Positions 1 to 9,070 of a stretch of DNA of 47,780 bases are shown in pieces. The stretch is from Acinetobacter sp. B51(2017). Its GTDB lineage: Bacteria > Pseudomonadota > Gammaproteobacteria > Pseudomonadales > Moraxellaceae. The stretch's first letter is position 1; each line of letters begins with the position of its first letter. The notes under the pieces were generated by a model. That model was not told where the DNA came from and searched no databases. It worked only from the letters and a program-made list of their open reading frames with translations. The DNA is taken from the NCBI RefSeq assembly GCF_003711395.1, contig NZ_PJRJ01000021.1:1-47780 (forward strand), written 5' to 3'. Position numbers and translations under genes: made by a program.

Positions 1-194
1 AGAACTGGCTATTTGCAGGTTCGCTGCGCAGTGGCCAACGAGCTGCCAATATCATGACTTTAATCCAGTCAGCAAAGCTCAATGGGCTGGATCCGTATGC
101 CTATTTAAGTGATGTGCTGAAAAGGCTGCCGACACACAAAGTGACCCAAATTGAAGAATTACTGCCACACCGGTGGCAACCCGACCAAAATTAA
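1..194 (+). CDS. IS66 family transposase, C-terminal fragment
   Basis: The reading frame whose first full codon starts at base 3 gives about 63 residues ending in a TAA at 192-194. It contains LFAGSLRSGQRAA, then LIQSAKLNGLDPYAYL, and ends near EELLPHRW. This is the conserved C-terminal segment of IS66 TnpC transposases, which follows the DDE catalytic core. The catalytic part and the start lie to the left of the window, so it cannot be judged whether the gene is intact. The frame is open up to the window edge. Confidence 0.85.
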   Translation, partial: NWLFAGSLRSGQRAANIMTLIQSAKLNGLDPYAYLSDVLKRLPTHKVTQIEELLPHRWQPDQN

Positions 195-225
195 AAAATA
201 GGTATGGGGTTCAGCGGATGCTTAC
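1..225 (+). mobile_element. Right end of an IS66-family insertion sequence (partial)
   Basis: The first 194 bases encode the C-terminus of an IS66-type transposase, and the element appears to end at 225. Bases 202-225 read on the minus strand begin GTAAGCATCCGCTGAACCCC, which matches the terminal inverted repeat typical of IS66 elements (they start with GTAAGC and contain GAACCCC). IS66 elements usually duplicate 8 bp of target, so bases 226-233 (gatagccc) are the expected duplication. The other end lies outside the window and this cannot be verified here. The element sits about 135 bases past the end of the efflux operon. Confidence 0.8.
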
Positions 226-359
226 GATAGCCCGGCATACTTTCTAAATTACTTAATAACATCTATTTTTTCCCTTGTGCTATGCCTTGACCATAGGAAA
301 AAAGTACTCAAAAAGCAATAAAAAAGCCCACACAAGGTGAGCTTTTTGAATGGCTTAAA
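226..359. other. Gap between IS66 end and adeK, with an adeK terminator
   Basis: There is no gene here. A hairpin at about 319-348 (AAAAAGC and GCTTTTT arms with an inner CAC/GTG pairing and one mismatch) reads as a rho-independent terminator for the minus-strand adeIJK transcript. The rest is AT-rich flanking DNA next to the IS end; nothing else is recognisable. Confidence 0.6.
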
Positions 360-1817
360 TTATGGGTTGTTACGCAGTTCTGCTTGTTCAGCTGAGGAAG
401 CAGGATTCACCACTGTATCGCTGGCGTAGGTTTTTAAACCACCACCTAATGCTTTATACAATTCAACTTGGTTGTTTAAGTTGGCTTGTTCGAGCAGTAA
501 TAAACCTTGCTGGGCACTGTAGTTGGTACGCTGTGCATCAAGTACGGTTAAATAACCATCAATGCCGGCACGGAAACGCGCTTGCGACAGCTCATACGTT
601 TTATTCGTCGCTTCAACCAAACGGCGCTGTGCTGTTAAACGATCACCAATATTTTGACGTACCGCCAAGGCATCATTGACTTCACGGAAGGCATTTTGAA
701 TGGCTTTTTCATAGTCTGACACTGCAATTTGCTGGTCAGTTTCTGAAATTTGGATATTGGCTTTGCGTGTGCCCCAATCCCAAAGCGGAATATCAAGGCT
801 TGGGCCTAAAGACCAAACAAAGGAACCTGATTTGAATAAATCAGTGAGTTCACGCGAACCTAACCCTGCAGAACCTGTCAAACTAATCGTTGGGAACATA
901 AGTGCTTTGGCGGCGCCAATGTTGGCACCTGCCGCAGATAAACGATACTCTGCCGCACGAATATCTGGACGATTGTTAAGTAAATCACTTGGCAAGCCAG
1001 GGCGAATGCTGTTATTGCCAGTAATACGGGTAATACGTTGTTTAGGCAGTAACGTGCTTGGGACTTGTTCACCCACCAATAAGTTCAGTAGGTTTTGCGC
1101 TTGGGTGATTTGGGTTTTGTAGTTGGCCACATCACTCTTTGCAGTTTCTACTGAAATTTGCGCTTGACGTACTGGAACTTCGCTATCAATCCCCACCTCA
1201 AAACGTTTTCTATTTAAGTTGTAGGCTTCTTGCTGCGCTTTTAAAGTTTGCTCAGCCAAGTTTAAATTGGCAGAGGCAAAGGAATAGCTCAGCCATGCTT
1301 GCGCGACTTGACCCACTAAGGCAATTTGCGTGGCATCACGCGCACTTGCAGTAGCAAGGTAAGTGTCTAAAGCATTGTCCTTTAAGCTACGTACTCGACC
1401 CCAAAAATCAAGCTCATAGGCAGTTACCCCTAGACCTACATTATAGCTGGTCATAGGTTTGCTATTGACCGTATCTTGACGTAATACGCTACCGCTGACC
1501 CCAATACTTGGTAATTGGTTATTTTCGGTGATTTGGTAAGTTTGCTGCGCACGTTGAATATTGAGTGCAGCAATACGTAAGTCACGGTTATTGGTTAAGG
1601 CAAGGTCAATCACTTGTGCCAAACGTTGATCGGCAAAGAAATCTTTATAGCCTTGCTCTGCCACTGAAGGACCTGTTGCAGGCGCAACATAAGCCACAGG
1701 TAAAGTGGTCGCTTGCACTTGAGGTTCTGGGCCACGCATGCTTTGACAGGCTGTCAAAGCAAGCGTAAGCGCAGAAAGTGCAAGACCACGGCCAGTTTTA
1801 GACCATAGGGTTTGCAT
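360..1817 (-). CDS. adeK: AdeK, outer-membrane channel lipoprotein of the AdeIJK RND pump
   Basis: This is a 485-residue TolC/OprM-family outer-membrane factor. It forms the exit duct of the tripartite AdeIJK multidrug efflux system, which in Acinetobacter exports beta-lactams, tetracyclines, chloramphenicol, fluoroquinolones and other compounds. A lipoprotein signal is visible: hydrophobic residues 11-23 followed by the lipobox LTAC with Cys24. Two outer-membrane efflux repeats follow, with the typical segments ELDFWGRVRSLKD and SLTGSAGLGSRELTDLFKSG. Length matches AdeK/OprM proteins. The ATG overlaps the adeJ stop by one base (TAATG), so the two are translationally coupled. It is the last gene of the operon, with a terminator at about 319-348. 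Confidence 0.96.
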   Translation of the reverse strand: MQTLWSKTGRGLALSALTLALTACQSMRGPEPQVQATTLPVAYVAPATGPSVAEQGYKDFFADQRLAQVIDLALTNNRDLRIAALNIQRAQQTYQITENNQLPSIGVSGSVLRQDTVNSKPMTSYNVGLGVTAYELDFWGRVRSLKDNALDTYLATASARDATQIALVGQVAQAWLSYSFASANLNLAEQTLKAQQEAYNLNRKRFEVGIDSEVPVRQAQISVETAKSDVANYKTQITQAQNLLNLLVGEQVPSTLLPKQRITRITGNNSIRPGLPSDLLNNRPDIRAAEYRLSAAGANIGAAKALMFPTISLTGSAGLGSRELTDLFKSGSFVWSLGPSLDIPLWDWGTRKANIQISETDQQIAVSDYEKAIQNAFREVNDALAVRQNIGDRLTAQRRLVEATNKTYELSQARFRAGIDGYLTVLDAQRTNYSAQQGLLLLEQANLNNQVELYKALGGGLKTYASDTVVNPASSAEQAELRNNP

Positions 1818-4800
1818 TAGGACATATTCTCCGTACGTGGTGGCTTTGGTTTGTATTTAAAGATGCTACGAATCCATACATAAAACACAGGAATAAAGAA
1901 AATGCCCAGTAATGTTGAACTAATTACACCACCTAATACACCATAGCCAACCGAGTGTTGACTACCCGCACCCGCGCCAGAAGAAAGGGCAAGTGGCAGT
2001 ACACCAAAACCAAAAGCTAAAGTGGTCATAATAATTGGACGTAAACGCATTTTGGCTGCATGTAAAGTTGCATCAAATAGCTCTTCGCCTTTTTCTTGCA
2101 ACTCTTTGGCAAACTCTACAATTAAGATCGCATTTTTTGCCGACAAACCAATCACGGCAATAATCGCGACTTGGAAGTAAATGTTGTTAGACAGGTTTGG
2201 ATTTTGGAATAACAGCATACCGCCAAAGGTTAAGCCTAATGCACCAATAATCCCTAATGGCACCACCAACAAGACTGAAAATGGAATTGACCAACTTTCA
2301 TATAAGGCCGCTAAACATAAGAATACAATGAGTAACGATAGTGCATATAAGAAGGGTGCTTGATCGCCTGACTCACGTTCTTCGAGTGATAAACCTGTCC
2401 ATTCAAAGTCATAACCAGTTGCGCCCATTTGTGGTAGCTTGGCCACGATTTCTTCCATGGCCAGCATCGCATCACCTGAGCTGACGCCTGGTGCTGGTGT
2501 ACCTTGAATGTTGACTGATGATAAGCCGTTATAACGTTCTAGACGTGGTGAACCATAGGTCCATTCGCCTGTTGCAAATGCTGAGAATGGAATCATCTCG
2601 CCTTTGTTATTTCGTACATACCACTTATCTAAGTCTTCTGGCATCATGCGTGAATCAGATTGACCTTGGACATAGACTTTCTTAACACGACCACGGTCGA
2701 TAAAGTCGTTGACGTATGAACCACCCCAAGCGATACCCATGGTGCTGTTAATTTCAGCAATGCTGACGCCCATAGCACCAGCTTGTGCATGGTCAACAAT
2801 CACTTTGTACTGAGGTGTATCTTCTTGACCGTTTGGACGTACCCCTGCAAGACGTGAGTCTTGTGCGGCCATGCCTAGGATCATGTTACGTGCTTCGATT
2901 AATTTAGCATGACCATTACCAGCAGCATCTTTAAGCTGTAAGTTAAAGCCTGAGCTAGTACCCAGTTCTGGCATAGCAGGCAGCTGTAAAGGCATAATAT
3001 AAGTCGCGTCTTTCACGATCATATTAAGTGCCATCCCACGGCCAATAATTGCACCCACTTGCGATTCAGGTGTGGTACGTTCTGACCAGTCTTTGAGTTT
3101 AATAAACGCCATACCTGCGTTTTGACCCACACCGGCAAAGGAGAAACCTGCCACACTAAACACAGATTCAACGTGGTCTTTTTCATTCTCCAAGAAGAAG
3201 CCTGTCATGGCATCCATAGTTTCACCAGTACGTTCCAAACTTGCGTTTGGTGGCAGTTGTACCAGTGTCATCACCACACCTTGGTCTTCATCGGGTAAGA
3301 ACGAAGACGGCAGTTTTTGGAATAAGAACACAATACCAACCAACACCACCGCATAGATCACGCCAGAGAAAATCTTGTTGTGGGTCATGCGGTTAACACC
3401 GCCTTGGTATTTCTCTGACATTTTGTCAAAGCTAGTATTAAACCAACGGAAGAAGCGAGCAAAGATATTGTTGCTTGGGACTTTGTTTGGATCGTGCTGT
3501 TTTAAAATGGTGGCACATAGTGCTGGAGTAAAGGTTAGCGCAACAATCAGTGATAACACCATTGCGGTCACAAGGGTAATCGAGAACTGACGATAAATGA
3601 CCCCTGTCGTACCACCAAAGAATGCCATCGGTACGAATACCGCAGACAATACAGAGGTAATCCCGATTAAAGCGCCTGAGATTTGCTTCATCGAGATTTC
3701 TGTTGCGGTCACAGGATCTAGATGTTCCTCGACCATAACGCGTTCCACGTTTTCCACCACGACAATGGCATCATCGACCAGAAGACCAATCGCCAGCACC
3801 ATCGCAAACATGGTTAAGGTGTTAATCGAGAAGCCAAACATGTTGATGACTGCGAAAGTTCCCAGTACCACCACAGGCACTGCCATGGTTGGAATAATCG
3901 TGGCGCGCCAGTTCTGTAAGAACAAGAACATCACGATGAAAACTAGGATAATCGCTTCGATTAGGGTTTTGACTACACTTTTAATCGAGAGTTCAATAAA
4001 AGGTGTGGTATCAAAAGCCAGTTCGTCTTTTAAGCCCGCAGGATAGTTAGGACGTAATTCTTTTAAACGGGCTTCAACCGCTTGCGCAGTGTCTAAGGCA
4101 TTGGCACCGGTGGCAAGTTTAATGGCGACACCGCCCGATGGTTGACCATTATATTTAGAATCAAACTGATAGTTGTCTGCACCGAGTTCAACTTTTGCCA
4201 CATCACCTAAACGGACTTGCGCACCGTTAGAGGTATTTTTTAAGAAGATGTTGGCAAACTGTTCAGGCGTTTGCAGTAAGCTTTGCGCGGTGACGGTCGC
4301 GTTTAAAACCGTACCTTCAATTGCAGGTGCACCACCTAATTGACCCACGGCAACTTGCGCGTTTTGGGTACGAATCGCAGCAGATACATCACTTGGCGTC
4401 ACTTGTAGACTGGCCATTTTAGCCGGATCTAACCAAATACGCATCGCGTATGAGCCACCAAAGACTTGTACCTCACCTACACCTGCCACACGACTTAATG
4501 GTTCAGAGATGTTGGAGTTAACATAGTCTTTAATGTCGTTACCAGTCAGTGAACCATCTGGTGAGTAGAAGCTTAATACTTGTAAGAAGCTGGCACCTGA
4601 CTTGGTGACACGTACACCTTGACGTTGTACATCTTCTGGTAATAAAGCAGTTGCCGATTGCAGTTTGTTCTGGACTTGAACCTGTGCAATGTCGGGATCA
4701 ATGCCTTGTTCAAAGTTTAAGGTAATCGATGCTTGACCATTACCCGCACTGTTGGAAGAAATATAGCGTAGACCATCGAGACCATTCATTTGTTGCTCGA

Positions 4801-4993
4801 TCAGCTGCGTCACGGTATTTTCTACTGTATCAGCAGAAGCACCAGGATAAGTCGCAGAAATCGTCACTGTCGGTGGTGCGATGGTTGGGTACTGCGCAAT
4901 GGGCATTTTGCTTAAGGTGAGTACACCCGCCAGCATAATCACCAATGCGATCACCCAAGCAAAGATTGGGCGATGAATAAAAAATTGAGCCAT
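1817..4993 (-). CDS. adeJ: AdeJ, inner-membrane RND multidrug transporter
   Basis: This is a 1058-residue resistance-nodulation-division (HAE1) drug/proton antiporter, the AcrB equivalent in the AdeIJK pump. The N-terminus [20 protein letters not shown] is the conserved first membrane helix. The proton-relay motif [17 protein letters not shown], with two adjacent Asp in TM4, is intact. The porter-domain and TM10-12 segments ([17 protein letters not shown]) are also present, so the protein looks full-length and functional. It starts 9 bases after adeI and overlaps adeK by one base, as expected for one transcript. No frameshift or missing catalytic residue is seen. Confidence 0.97.
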   Translation of the reverse strand: MAQFFIHRPIFAWVIALVIMLAGVLTLSKMPIAQYPTIAPPTVTISATYPGASADTVENTVTQLIEQQMNGLDGLRYISSNSAGNGQASITLNFEQGIDPDIAQVQVQNKLQSATALLPEDVQRQGVRVTKSGASFLQVLSFYSPDGSLTGNDIKDYVNSNISEPLSRVAGVGEVQVFGGSYAMRIWLDPAKMASLQVTPSDVSAAIRTQNAQVAVGQLGGAPAIEGTVLNATVTAQSLLQTPEQFANIFLKNTSNGAQVRLGDVAKVELGADNYQFDSKYNGQPSGGVAIKLATGANALDTAQAVEARLKELRPNYPAGLKDELAFDTTPFIELSIKSVVKTLIEAIILVFIVMFLFLQNWRATIIPTMAVPVVVLGTFAVINMFGFSINTLTMFAMVLAIGLLVDDAIVVVENVERVMVEEHLDPVTATEISMKQISGALIGITSVLSAVFVPMAFFGGTTGVIYRQFSITLVTAMVLSLIVALTFTPALCATILKQHDPNKVPSNNIFARFFRWFNTSFDKMSEKYQGGVNRMTHNKIFSGVIYAVVLVGIVFLFQKLPSSFLPDEDQGVVMTLVQLPPNASLERTGETMDAMTGFFLENEKDHVESVFSVAGFSFAGVGQNAGMAFIKLKDWSERTTPESQVGAIIGRGMALNMIVKDATYIMPLQLPAMPELGTSSGFNLQLKDAAGNGHAKLIEARNMILGMAAQDSRLAGVRPNGQEDTPQYKVIVDHAQAGAMGVSIAEINSTMGIAWGGSYVNDFIDRGRVKKVYVQGQSDSRMMPEDLDKWYVRNNKGEMIPFSAFATGEWTYGSPRLERYNGLSSVNIQGTPAPGVSSGDAMLAMEEIVAKLPQMGATGYDFEWTGLSLEERESGDQAPFLYALSLLIVFLCLAALYESWSIPFSVLLVVPLGIIGALGLTFGGMLLFQNPNLSNNIYFQVAIIAVIGLSAKNAILIVEFAKELQEKGEELFDATLHAAKMRLRPIIMTTLAFGFGVLPLALSSGAGAGSQHSVGYGVLGGVISSTLLGIFFIPVFYVWIRSIFKYKPKPPRTENMS

Positions 4994-5002
4994 CCTTACC
5001 TC

Positions 5003-6244
5003 TTAAGCTTGCGCTTTTTGTTCAGGTGCTGATTTTGCTTCGCTGGCAGGCTGTTGATCCGCACTTGGGGTTTGAGCTTGAGGCACTGCCGCTTTAGGTT
5101 GATACGGTTTAGCAACGACCTGCTGTTCAGGTTTCACTTTAGCAACACCATCAACGATCACTTTATCACCTGGGTTTAAACCTTCGGTCACAATCCAATC
5201 GGTACCTTGTGTACCACTGGTTGTTACTGGACGCGCTGCAACTTTACCGTTGGCATCAACCAACATCGCCATGGCTTGACCCGTTGGGGTACGGCTAATG
5301 GCCGCTTGTGGAATTAGGTAAGCATTTGGCACTTCACCCTGTACAATTTTTGCAGTGGCAAACATACCAGGCAGCAATAAATAGTTTGGATTTGGGAACA
5401 CAGCACGCAAGGTCACTGTACCTGTATCAGGGTTGACGCTCGCATCAGAAAATGCCAAACGACCTTCCACAGGATAGTAGCTACCATCTTCAAGCTTTAA
5501 CTTCACCGTGGTGTTGTTTGAGCTATTTAAGCTACCTTGAGATAGACGCTGACGTAAACGCAATAGCTCGGCACTTGATTGGTTGATATCAACATAAATC
5601 GGGTCAAGACGTTGAATGGTCACTAAAGGCTCAGCTTGATTAGCGGTGACTAAAGCACCCGCAGTCACGGTTGAGCGATTTGACTGACCTGAAATTGGTG
5701 CACGTACAATAGAATAACCTAAGTTAATTTCTGCATTACGTAGTTCCGCTTGAGTGGCAGCCAAATCTGCTTCGGCAAGTTTTACTTGCGCTAGCGCATC
5801 ATCATATTCTTGTTTAGAAACAGCATTCGAATTGACCAATTGACGATAACGACCTTCTTTAACGCGTAGCACGTTTAAGTTGGCTTGTTGACGAGCTAAA
5901 TTGGCACGTACGCTATCCAAATTGGCACGATTGGTACGTGAGTCAATTTCATATAGGGCTTGGCCTTCACGCACATAGCTGCCTTCAGCGAACAGACGTT
6001 TTAAGATCACGCCATTGGTTTGAGGACGTACTTCAGACACTTCAAAGGCTGTGGTACGACCAGAAAGTTCTACTGATTGCTCGACACTTTGTGGCTGAGC
6101 CACCAAAACACCAACTTCCGTTGGCGGCATTTGCTGCTGAGCAGCTGCCGGTTGGTCTTGGTCTTTGCTACAACCAACAAGCACCAGACTTGTTGCTAAT
6201 GCGCAAGCAGTCAGGGCAGGTGCCCAAAGCTTTGCAGACATCAT
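5003..6244 (-). CDS. adeI: AdeI, periplasmic membrane-fusion lipoprotein of AdeIJK
   Basis: This is a 413-residue periplasmic adaptor of the RND family (AcrA/MexA type), linking AdeJ to AdeK. The N-terminal signal ends in the lipobox LVGC with Cys25. Beta-barrel, lipoyl (EVRPQTNGVILKRLFAEGSY and INLGYSIVRAPISGQSNRS) and alpha-hairpin segments occur in the usual order. The C-terminus is Ala/Gln/Pro-rich and low-complexity. The first of two adjacent ATGs is chosen because a GAGG ribosome site lies 8 bases upstream. It begins 26 bases after the PAP2 phosphatase gene, so it is probably cotranscribed with it. Confidence 0.96.
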   Translation of the reverse strand: MMSAKLWAPALTACALATSLVLVGCSKDQDQPAAAQQQMPPTEVGVLVAQPQSVEQSVELSGRTTAFEVSEVRPQTNGVILKRLFAEGSYVREGQALYEIDSRTNRANLDSVRANLARQQANLNVLRVKEGRYRQLVNSNAVSKQEYDDALAQVKLAEADLAATQAELRNAEINLGYSIVRAPISGQSNRSTVTAGALVTANQAEPLVTIQRLDPIYVDINQSSAELLRLRQRLSQGSLNSSNNTTVKLKLEDGSYYPVEGRLAFSDASVNPDTGTVTLRAVFPNPNYLLLPGMFATAKIVQGEVPNAYLIPQAAISRTPTGQAMAMLVDANGKVAARPVTTSGTQGTDWIVTEGLNPGDKVIVDGVAKVKPEQQVVAKPYQPKAAVPQAQTPSADQQPASEAKSAPEQKAQA

Positions 6245-6270
6245 TATTCCACCTCAATTAAGATGTTTAT

Positions 6271-6879
6271 TTAAAATTTGTTTTTAGGATGACACTGAGA
6301 TTTGCCAAGCAAATACAGCAAGCTGATCCATATAAAACTAATGCCCCAACCGGAGATCACATCAGAAGGGTAATGGACGCCTAAATATACTCGCGATATG
6401 CCCATGCCTAACAGCCAAAGCCATGCCATTACAGCCAACAGGCGATGTAAACGATGCTGTTGACTAACCAAAATCACTAAAGCAGCAAGTGTTGCTGCAT
6501 AGAAACTGTGCGCACTTGGAAACGATGATCCGTAGCTTTCTACAAGATGATAGATTTCAGGTGGGCGTGGTCTGGCAATCCAATATTTAAGTAGCCAAGC
6601 ACAGGCGATACTTCCAATGAGTCCTAGACTAATCAAAAGTATTTTTGAATATTTTTTATACCAAGCTAAGGCAAAACACCATAGTGTGGTGAAAAATAAT
6701 ACAAAAGGCATGCCGCCAAGCAAGGATAAACTGCTTGAGAGTTGATTGAGCGTTTCATTACGTTGCTGACTTAAATACAGCACTGCAGCTAAATCGAGGT
6801 GATTTAACGCGGTGATATTTAGAATCAATATACTGAAAAATAACAACAAACAACCTAAGAGCAGCAGGCGATAAGGCAT
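6271..6879 (-). CDS. PAP2-family membrane phosphatase
   Basis: About 202 residues with roughly five to six hydrophobic helices. All three phosphatidic-acid-phosphatase type 2 motifs are visible: KYWIARPRP, SFPSAHSF and SRVYLGVHYPSD, including the catalytic histidines. Family members remove phosphate from lipid phosphates such as phosphatidate, phosphatidylglycerophosphate or undecaprenyl diphosphate at the inner membrane; the substrate here cannot be told. ATG at 6879 is preferred over a TTG one codon upstream because AGGGG lies 6 bases before it. The gene is the first of the apparent PAP2-adeI-adeJ-adeK transcription unit (26-base gap to adeI). Confidence 0.88.
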   Translation of the reverse strand: MPYRLLLLGCLLLFFSILILNITALNHLDLAAVLYLSQQRNETLNQLSSSLSLLGGMPFVLFFTTLWCFALAWYKKYSKILLISLGLIGSIACAWLLKYWIARPRPPEIYHLVESYGSSFPSAHSFYAATLAALVILVSQQHRLHRLLAVMAWLWLLGMGISRVYLGVHYPSDVISGWGISFIWISLLYLLGKSQCHPKNKF

Positions 6880-6933
6880 CAATGACCCCTATATATGACA
6901 ACCGATTACAGCGCGGTTAATCCTTAGTGTTAA

Positions 6934-6962
6934 AGTGTACTTGTCAGTACACTTCTTTTCAA
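6934..6962 (-). promoter_or_regulatory. Putative promoter and operator of the PAP2-adeIJK operon
   Basis: On the minus strand a -35-like TTGAAA (6962-6957) is followed after 17 bases by TACACT (6939-6934), about 55 bases before the PAP2 start. A perfect inverted repeat, AAGTGTACT and AGTACACTT separated by 4 bases, covers 6933-6954, that is the -10 element and most of the spacer. A dyad there is what a repressor operator looks like. In A. baumannii adeIJK is repressed by the TetR-family regulator AdeN (established); that this is its site is inference. Confidence 0.55.
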
Positions 6963-7017
6963 GCGTGTGTAAATTATGCAAATTTATAGGTTTTCATTTA
7001 ATTTTTCTGTATAGAAA

Positions 7018-9063
7018 TTATGAGGTACCTGATTTTTTCTGCAATTCTTGTTCTATAGCAATAGCTTGCTTTGGTGGCCAAAAAAAGTCGCTTGGCCGCG
7101 TTAAAAAGTGAGTTAATACCAGCTTCGCCAAAGGTTGCCACTGTTCAAAGCGTACCCGACGAGCGCGTAGTGCCACAATAATCGTTAAAGTAAAACTGAC
7201 AAAAAGGTTGGTTAAACCAATCAGTAATACCCCTAAGAAGGACACAATCACTAAACCCACATCAGGTTGGTTAATATTCATGAGACCTTGAATAAAGTTG
7301 GCTGAGGCAAAGGCAATATGACGGATATCCAGCGGAAGACCTAATAAAAAGCCAATGGTGCCCATACTACCGAGCATAATACCAAATAAGAAATTACCCG
7401 CTAACGCTCCAAAGTTACGTTCGATATAGTCAGCAAAACGCTGCAAACGCTCTGTGCCTAACCATTGTGTTAAGCGTTGATGGGCTTTTAGGCGCGGGCC
7501 TATTTTGCGATAGACTGCCATGTTGTCAAAATAACCGGCCAATAAACCCGAGAAAAACAGACACACGCCAGCGATAGCGGCATGTGGCACTGCTAATGAG
7601 GTAAATGGATTTAAATCATGCAGCGTTTTTGCAGCTTTGGCATGGGTCATTAAGGGTTCATGCAGCGCTGCATCCCAGAAAAAAGCAATACATGCAGCAG
7701 TTGGAATAGCAATCGAGATATTACCCAAAATCGCAATAAATTGAGTGCGGATAATATTAACAATTAAGGCAGCGACCTCCGCCAGTTGCGCCATTTTTGA
7801 GCCTTTGCCGCGTTGTACGGTAGAGGCAAGGGCAGCGGCAGTCATGGCGGGCTGTTTGGTGGCAACGGTAAAATGCAGCACATGAATCAGCATAAAACCA
7901 AGCGCATAATTCATGCTATAAGCAAAAGCTTGCATGAGGGGCGCCATAGACACGCGTGCCATTAAAGTTTTGAAGGTGGCCATAACGGCAATAATTAATC
8001 CCGCACCTGCTGCGGACTTATACATACCAAAAAAGCCTTTTTTGTCACTACTGACATAATGCTCACCAGTTTTACTGGCATTTTCGGTCACTTGTAAGGC
8101 AATCAATTCACTGTTGGTGGTCAACAGGGAGCGGACACTGAGTTCATCATAACTGGTAGCAGTAACATCAATTAACAATTCTTTGAGAATGTTAAAGCGG
8201 CTATTGTCTTCTTGAATCATTAAATTCAGCAGCAGTTCCAACCGCTCTAAACATTGCTCAAGCAAAGTCAACAGATAGGTCAGACTAACGCTTACACCAA
8301 TACGTTTAGTTGAACGCCGAATTTTTTGTACCACGTCATGACATTGCTCAATCATAACTAAGGCTTGCGCTGCATCAGGTGGTGCGACCACCATCATGTG
8401 CTCGCTATTGCGATGTAATTCTTTGTAATTTCGTATAAAGTCAATAATTTCGCGGTTTTGAACTAAAAAAGGTGACTCGTATTCAGTCAGTTCAGGATAG
8501 GCATTAATAAATTCAGGATATAAACCAATCCCACTAATCCGATAAGACAACACGGTAATGGCTTTAATCAGCTCGCTTTTGATTTGCAATTTATGGTTTT
8601 GGTTACTGTGACCTTGTGACAGTAAAATAAACAGTTGTTGCCAATCTTGATCGCTAATGTTTTCTAGCCAATCTTTGTCGCTACGTTGATTAAATACACG
8701 GCGTAGTAATTGTTGCAGTTGGCTTTCATCTGGAATTAAAGGTAAAAAATGCGCGCCTAAACGTTTAAATAGCTGATTCCAAAAGCCATCTTGCGACAAA
8801 ATACCAGTATCGGCGTACAAACTACTTTGTTTGTATTGGCTAATCAGCCTTAAGATAAAGCTTTGTAGGGTGCTGACGGCATAAGGCACTCGAATTAAAC
8901 ATTCGATCAAAGCTTGTAAATTATCATGAATTTCTTGTTGTAGCTGCGGGTCACTTGGTCGTAAACGCTCGACCAGTTGCACAAGGGTTTGATCATGCAG
9001 CGGCGCTCTTGATTCGAGCTGCTGCTGCATTTGAAGTAGAAGGTCGTTAAATTTTATTTGCAT
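7018..9063 (-). CDS. Gcr-type 'site-specific recombinase' family membrane protein
   Basis: About 681 residues. The N-terminal half (1-330) is soluble and helical; the C-terminal half has several strongly hydrophobic stretches, for example around ANFIQGLMNINQPDVGLVIV and LGVLLIGLTNLFVSFTL. It matches my memory of proteins annotated as site-specific recombinase Gcr, a family named from a gonococcal gene. No tyrosine- or serine-recombinase catalytic motif is seen and the membrane segments argue against a classic recombinase, so the real function is unknown. ATG at 9063 is preferred over an upstream TTG at 9069; it follows the ispB stop by 7 bases, suggesting cotranscription. Confidence 0.7.
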   Translation of the reverse strand: MQIKFNDLLLQMQQQLESRAPLHDQTLVQLVERLRPSDPQLQQEIHDNLQALIECLIRVPYAVSTLQSFILRLISQYKQSSLYADTGILSQDGFWNQLFKRLGAHFLPLIPDESQLQQLLRRVFNQRSDKDWLENISDQDWQQLFILLSQGHSNQNHKLQIKSELIKAITVLSYRISGIGLYPEFINAYPELTEYESPFLVQNREIIDFIRNYKELHRNSEHMMVVAPPDAAQALVMIEQCHDVVQKIRRSTKRIGVSVSLTYLLTLLEQCLERLELLLNLMIQEDNSRFNILKELLIDVTATSYDELSVRSLLTTNSELIALQVTENASKTGEHYVSSDKKGFFGMYKSAAGAGLIIAVMATFKTLMARVSMAPLMQAFAYSMNYALGFMLIHVLHFTVATKQPAMTAAALASTVQRGKGSKMAQLAEVAALIVNIIRTQFIAILGNISIAIPTAACIAFFWDAALHEPLMTHAKAAKTLHDLNPFTSLAVPHAAIAGVCLFFSGLLAGYFDNMAVYRKIGPRLKAHQRLTQWLGTERLQRFADYIERNFGALAGNFLFGIMLGSMGTIGFLLGLPLDIRHIAFASANFIQGLMNINQPDVGLVIVSFLGVLLIGLTNLFVSFTLTIIVALRARRVRFEQWQPLAKLVLTHFLTRPSDFFWPPKQAIAIEQELQKKSGTS

Positions 9064-9070
9064 ACGCAAC

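Noticed and set aside
3597..4046. 149-codon open frame on the plus strand opposite adeJ
   Set aside because: Antisense shadow of a highly conserved transporter; Thr/Ser-rich, no ribosome site, no family resemblance.
7018..9063. Reading the Gcr-like gene as a true mobile-element recombinase
   Set aside because: No catalytic recombinase motif, several membrane segments, and a stable position next to ispB with no flanking repeats.
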